Shown one piece after another: positions 6,155-8,003 of a stretch of DNA of 8,003 bases. Position 1 is the first letter of the stretch. Each line of letters begins with the position of its first letter. Source of the DNA: an uncultured Lachnospiraceae bacterium. Lineage in GTDB: Bacteria; Bacillota; Clostridia; Lachnospirales; Lachnospiraceae. Location of the stretch: positions 1-8,003 of the forward strand of contig CAJUMB010000089.1 of assembly GCA_910587105.1 (NCBI GenBank), given 5' to 3'. Position numbers and translations under genes: made by a program. The notes below the pieces were generated by a model. That model was given only the letters and a program-made list of their open reading frames with translations, made no database searches and had not been told where the DNA came from.

Positions 6155-7009
6155 TTATTTTCGTTTTTCCAAGCGATAAACAGTGATATGGTGATTTTGC
6201 CGTTCTTCCACCGACGGTATCTGCATATAATCACCATAGAAGTGAGTCAAAAAGGAATCATAATTTAACGGAATATTAAATTCGCTATCTTCAAATTTAT
6301 GTTTAATCACTGGTTTGACATCACTAACAGAAAAGTAGTCATTCATCCCATTTGGCCATGCTCCATTACCAACATGATTAGAATTTTGAAACTTTTTATT
6401 CATCATGTATGCAATTTCATCTATTTTTTTTGAAATATTTACATTTCCTCCTAAATATTTATACAAAATACGAGAAATCATAAGTTTGACTCGTTTTATT
6501 GGATTAGTATAATACCCTTTTCTTTTTAAATAGTCATCACTAATCGTACACGAAGAAAGAATTTTTATTAAACTAGTTATTCTTGTTAAATAAAGGCGAT
6601 GCATTTTATCGTTGTCAGGGAAATGATCCATAGGAAAAATATCAATCCATACATTAGCCCGGAATTCTTCATCGCGTACCTCCTCTACCACAATCAATGA
6701 TGGATTGATAGCTTTAATAAATGGATACGGACTATTTTTTTCTCCAGGGATGTTTAAAATAACCCCTTCTATATTTGTATCTCCAGTGCAATACATTTCT
6801 TTAAGTTTTTCATAGTCCTCTCTTGGCACAAGAATATCAATATCATCATCCCATGGAATGAAACCATTATGACGTACAGCACCGAGCATCGTACCCCCAC
6901 AAAGTATATAATTAATTTGTCTTATATCGAAATACCGCACTAATTTACACAGTATATCGTATTCTGCCATTTGTATTTCACGTAATGACAATTTTTCCCC
7001 ATACTCCAT
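6155..7009 (-). CDS. LicD-family phosphotransferase
   Basis: A 284-residue LicD protein (nucleotidyltransferase-fold superfamily). Seen: the N-terminal helix 'LREIQMAEYDILCKL' (9-23), the signature GGTMLGAVRH (38-47) followed by GFIPWDDDIDI (49-59) with catalytic-type Asp 54-56 and 58, WIDIFPMD (121-128), and the C-terminal element 'YDSFLTHFYGDYMQIP' (250-265) ending in an R/H-rich tail. Known family members move phosphocholine, or in fukutin relatives ribitol-phosphate, from a CDP donor onto a glycan. Length is normal and no signature residue is missing. There is no signal peptide or membrane segment, so it should act at the cytoplasmic face. The neighbouring kinase and cytidylyltransferase domains are the likely donor-making partners. 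The ATG has a GGGAG site (7020-7024) 10 nt upstream. It follows the flippase by 63 bp and is AT-rich like its neighbours. The transferred group cannot be read from sequence. Confidence 0.9.
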   Translation of the reverse strand: MEYGEKLSLREIQMAEYDILCKLVRYFDIRQINYILCGGTMLGAVRHNGFIPWDDDIDILVPREDYEKLKEMYCTGDTNIEGVILNIPGEKNSPYPFIKAINPSLIVVEEVRDEEFRANVWIDIFPMDHFPDNDKMHRLYLTRITSLIKILSSCTISDDYLKRKGYYTNPIKRVKLMISRILYKYLGGNVNISKKIDEIAYMMNKKFQNSNHVGNGAWPNGMNDYFSVSDVKPVIKHKFEDSEFNIPLNYDSFLTHFYGDYMQIPSVEERQNHHITVYRLEKRK

Positions 7010-7072
7010 TTCTCAATTTCTCCCAATCAATATTCAATAAAAGGCTTCGCTAAAATAATACTATCATAACAA

Positions 7073-8003
7073 TCACCTTTGCTTTTTCAGATTCCTAATC
7101 ATATTTTCCAATATTTGGGTGGCCATTTCAGTCACTGGGTTTTTAGTAAAAAATAAAACCATACAATATGTAAATCCAGAAACAGCTACTATAATCAATG
7201 TATTTTTAATACTTTTCATTGCAAAAATCCATCTACTACATTCAAGACTTAGCACCATTCCTAATATAGCTGATATAATACTGCCAAAATACCTTTTAGG
7301 GATAGATATTTTAAAATATTTAGATGAATGTGATAATAAACTTATAGTAACTGCACATTCTGCAACAACAGATGCTACAGCCGCCCCATTATGTTTAAAC
7401 ACAGGGATAAGTAAATAATTAAAAATAACATTTAATGAAGCACCGATTATCGTTGCTTCTAGAATTTTCTTTTCATTTCCTGTAACAATTAGCGGCATAT
7501 GCCCAAGAAAGTATGCGATCGAAAATACACAAACCAAAATAGACAATATTCTAATTGTAAAAACACTTTCTAGAAATGCCTTTCCCAACAATATATATAC
7601 AATATAATCTGCACTTAAAAACAGTCCCACAGAACAAGGAATTGCAAATACGAGAAATGCCATTGTACCATCTGTTAGTAATCTATCACTCTTTTCCTTT
7701 TCTCCATTCTTAATATATAAACTTATTCTTGGAAAAAATGCAGTGACCATAGCTACAACCATCACATATACAGTTCTCACAATTTTGACTGCATTTGAAT
7801 AGTATCCAACGAATTCGTCTCCATGATGATATTCTATCATCACAGTATCCAGCATTGTATATATTTCAGTTGCAATAGAAGCAGCAAGAAGAATCAATAC
7901 AGGTTTCATATGCTTTTCTATTTGTAATGTATCCCTCTTCTTAACTACATATTTCCGAACATGTGCCATGTTGATAATATAGTTTCCTGCTGTAGCTGTA
8001 GAT
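7073..8003 (-). CDS. Wzx-type polysaccharide flippase, N-terminus cut by the window edge
   Basis: The frame stays open from the TGA at 7073 to the right edge. The ATG at 7969 is internal: codons upstream of it read STATAGNYIIN and continue into MAHVRKYVVKK, which fits the middle of a flippase rather than a start, and no ribosome binding site precedes 7969. Counting from that Met, 298 residues contain about eight hydrophobic spans (near 22-45, 60-85, 103-128, 138-163, 172-192, 196-214, 228-243, 257-275) and a basic C-terminus ending NLKKQR. Family features include VGYYSNAVKIV (54-64), LLGKAF (127-132), and TGNEKK followed by SLNVIFNYLLIPVF (178-191), typical of the PST/Wzx group of the MOP superfamily. 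It would move the undecaprenyl-linked repeat unit across the membrane. About 170 N-terminal residues are missing, judged from the usual 450-500. It implies a Wzy-dependent pathway, though Wzy is not in the window. Confidence 0.88.
   Translation of the reverse strand, partial: STATAGNYIINMAHVRKYVVKKRDTLQIEKHMKPVLILLAASIATEIYTMLDTVMIEYHHGDEFVGYYSNAVKIVRTVYVMVVAMVTAFFPRISLYIKNGEKEKSDRLLTDGTMAFLVFAIPCSVGLFLSADYIVYILLGKAFLESVFTIRILSILVCVFSIAYFLGHMPLIVTGNEKKILEATIIGASLNVIFNYLLIPVFKHNGAAVASVVAECAVTISLLSHSSKYFKISIPKRYFGSIISAILGMVLSLECSRWIFAMKSIKNTLIIVAVSGFTYCMVLFFTKNPVTEMATQILENMIRNLKKQR

Noticed and set aside
7010..7072. TATGAT in the gap before the LicD gene, considered as a promoter
   Set aside because: The only -35 candidate at suitable spacing is a weak CTGAAA within the end of the flippase gene. 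In such AT-rich DNA this is expected by chance.

Overview
The window looks like part of a surface-polysaccharide (capsule or exopolysaccharide) gene cluster from a low-to-mid-GC Firmicute, most likely a gut-type clostridium of the Lachnospiraceae. That placement is inferred from the Shine-Dalgarno sequences, a clostridial-style promoter, the gene families, and a C-terminal tail resembling the Rpn/PD-(D/E)XK nuclease-transposase proteins common in those genomes. No rRNA or housekeeping gene is present to confirm it. All complete genes lie on the minus strand, so the cluster reads from right to left.

Right-hand part (8003 down to about 3813, AT-rich). This holds the C-terminal two thirds of a Wzx-type flippase (its start lies outside the window), then a LicD-family phosphotransferase. 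Next is a 535-residue protein fusing an IspD/TarI-like cytidylyltransferase domain to an APH/choline-kinase-like domain, followed by a second, stand-alone IspD/TarI-like protein. Together the last three resemble a kit for making a CDP-activated small alcohol (phosphorylation, then CMP transfer) and for placing the phospho-alcohol on a glycan through LicD. The substrate cannot be read from sequence. The two IspD-like domains are clearly related to each other, and each has lost different family signature residues.

Left-hand part (3718 down to 250, clearly more GC-rich). Three overlapping genes in the order capE-capF-capG encode the classical route from UDP-GlcNAc to UDP-N-acetyl-L-fucosamine (UDP-L-FucNAc): 4,6-dehydratase/5-epimerase, 3-epimerase/C4-reductase, and 2-epimerase. 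A good extended -10 promoter and a strong ribosome binding site sit just before capE, so this block probably has its own transcription start.

Left edge (1-249). The last 22 codons of a convergent plus-strand gene are followed by a strong intrinsic terminator. About 125 bp between that terminator and the capG stop hold no gene and no convincing terminator for the cluster.

Working together, capEFG would supply a FucNAc donor for the repeat unit, the LicD/kinase/cytidylyltransferase genes would supply and attach a phospho-alcohol decoration, and Wzx would export the lipid-linked unit. Glycosyltransferases and the polymerase must lie upstream, beyond position 8003. The most interesting part is the LicD plus double-IspD plus kinase module.
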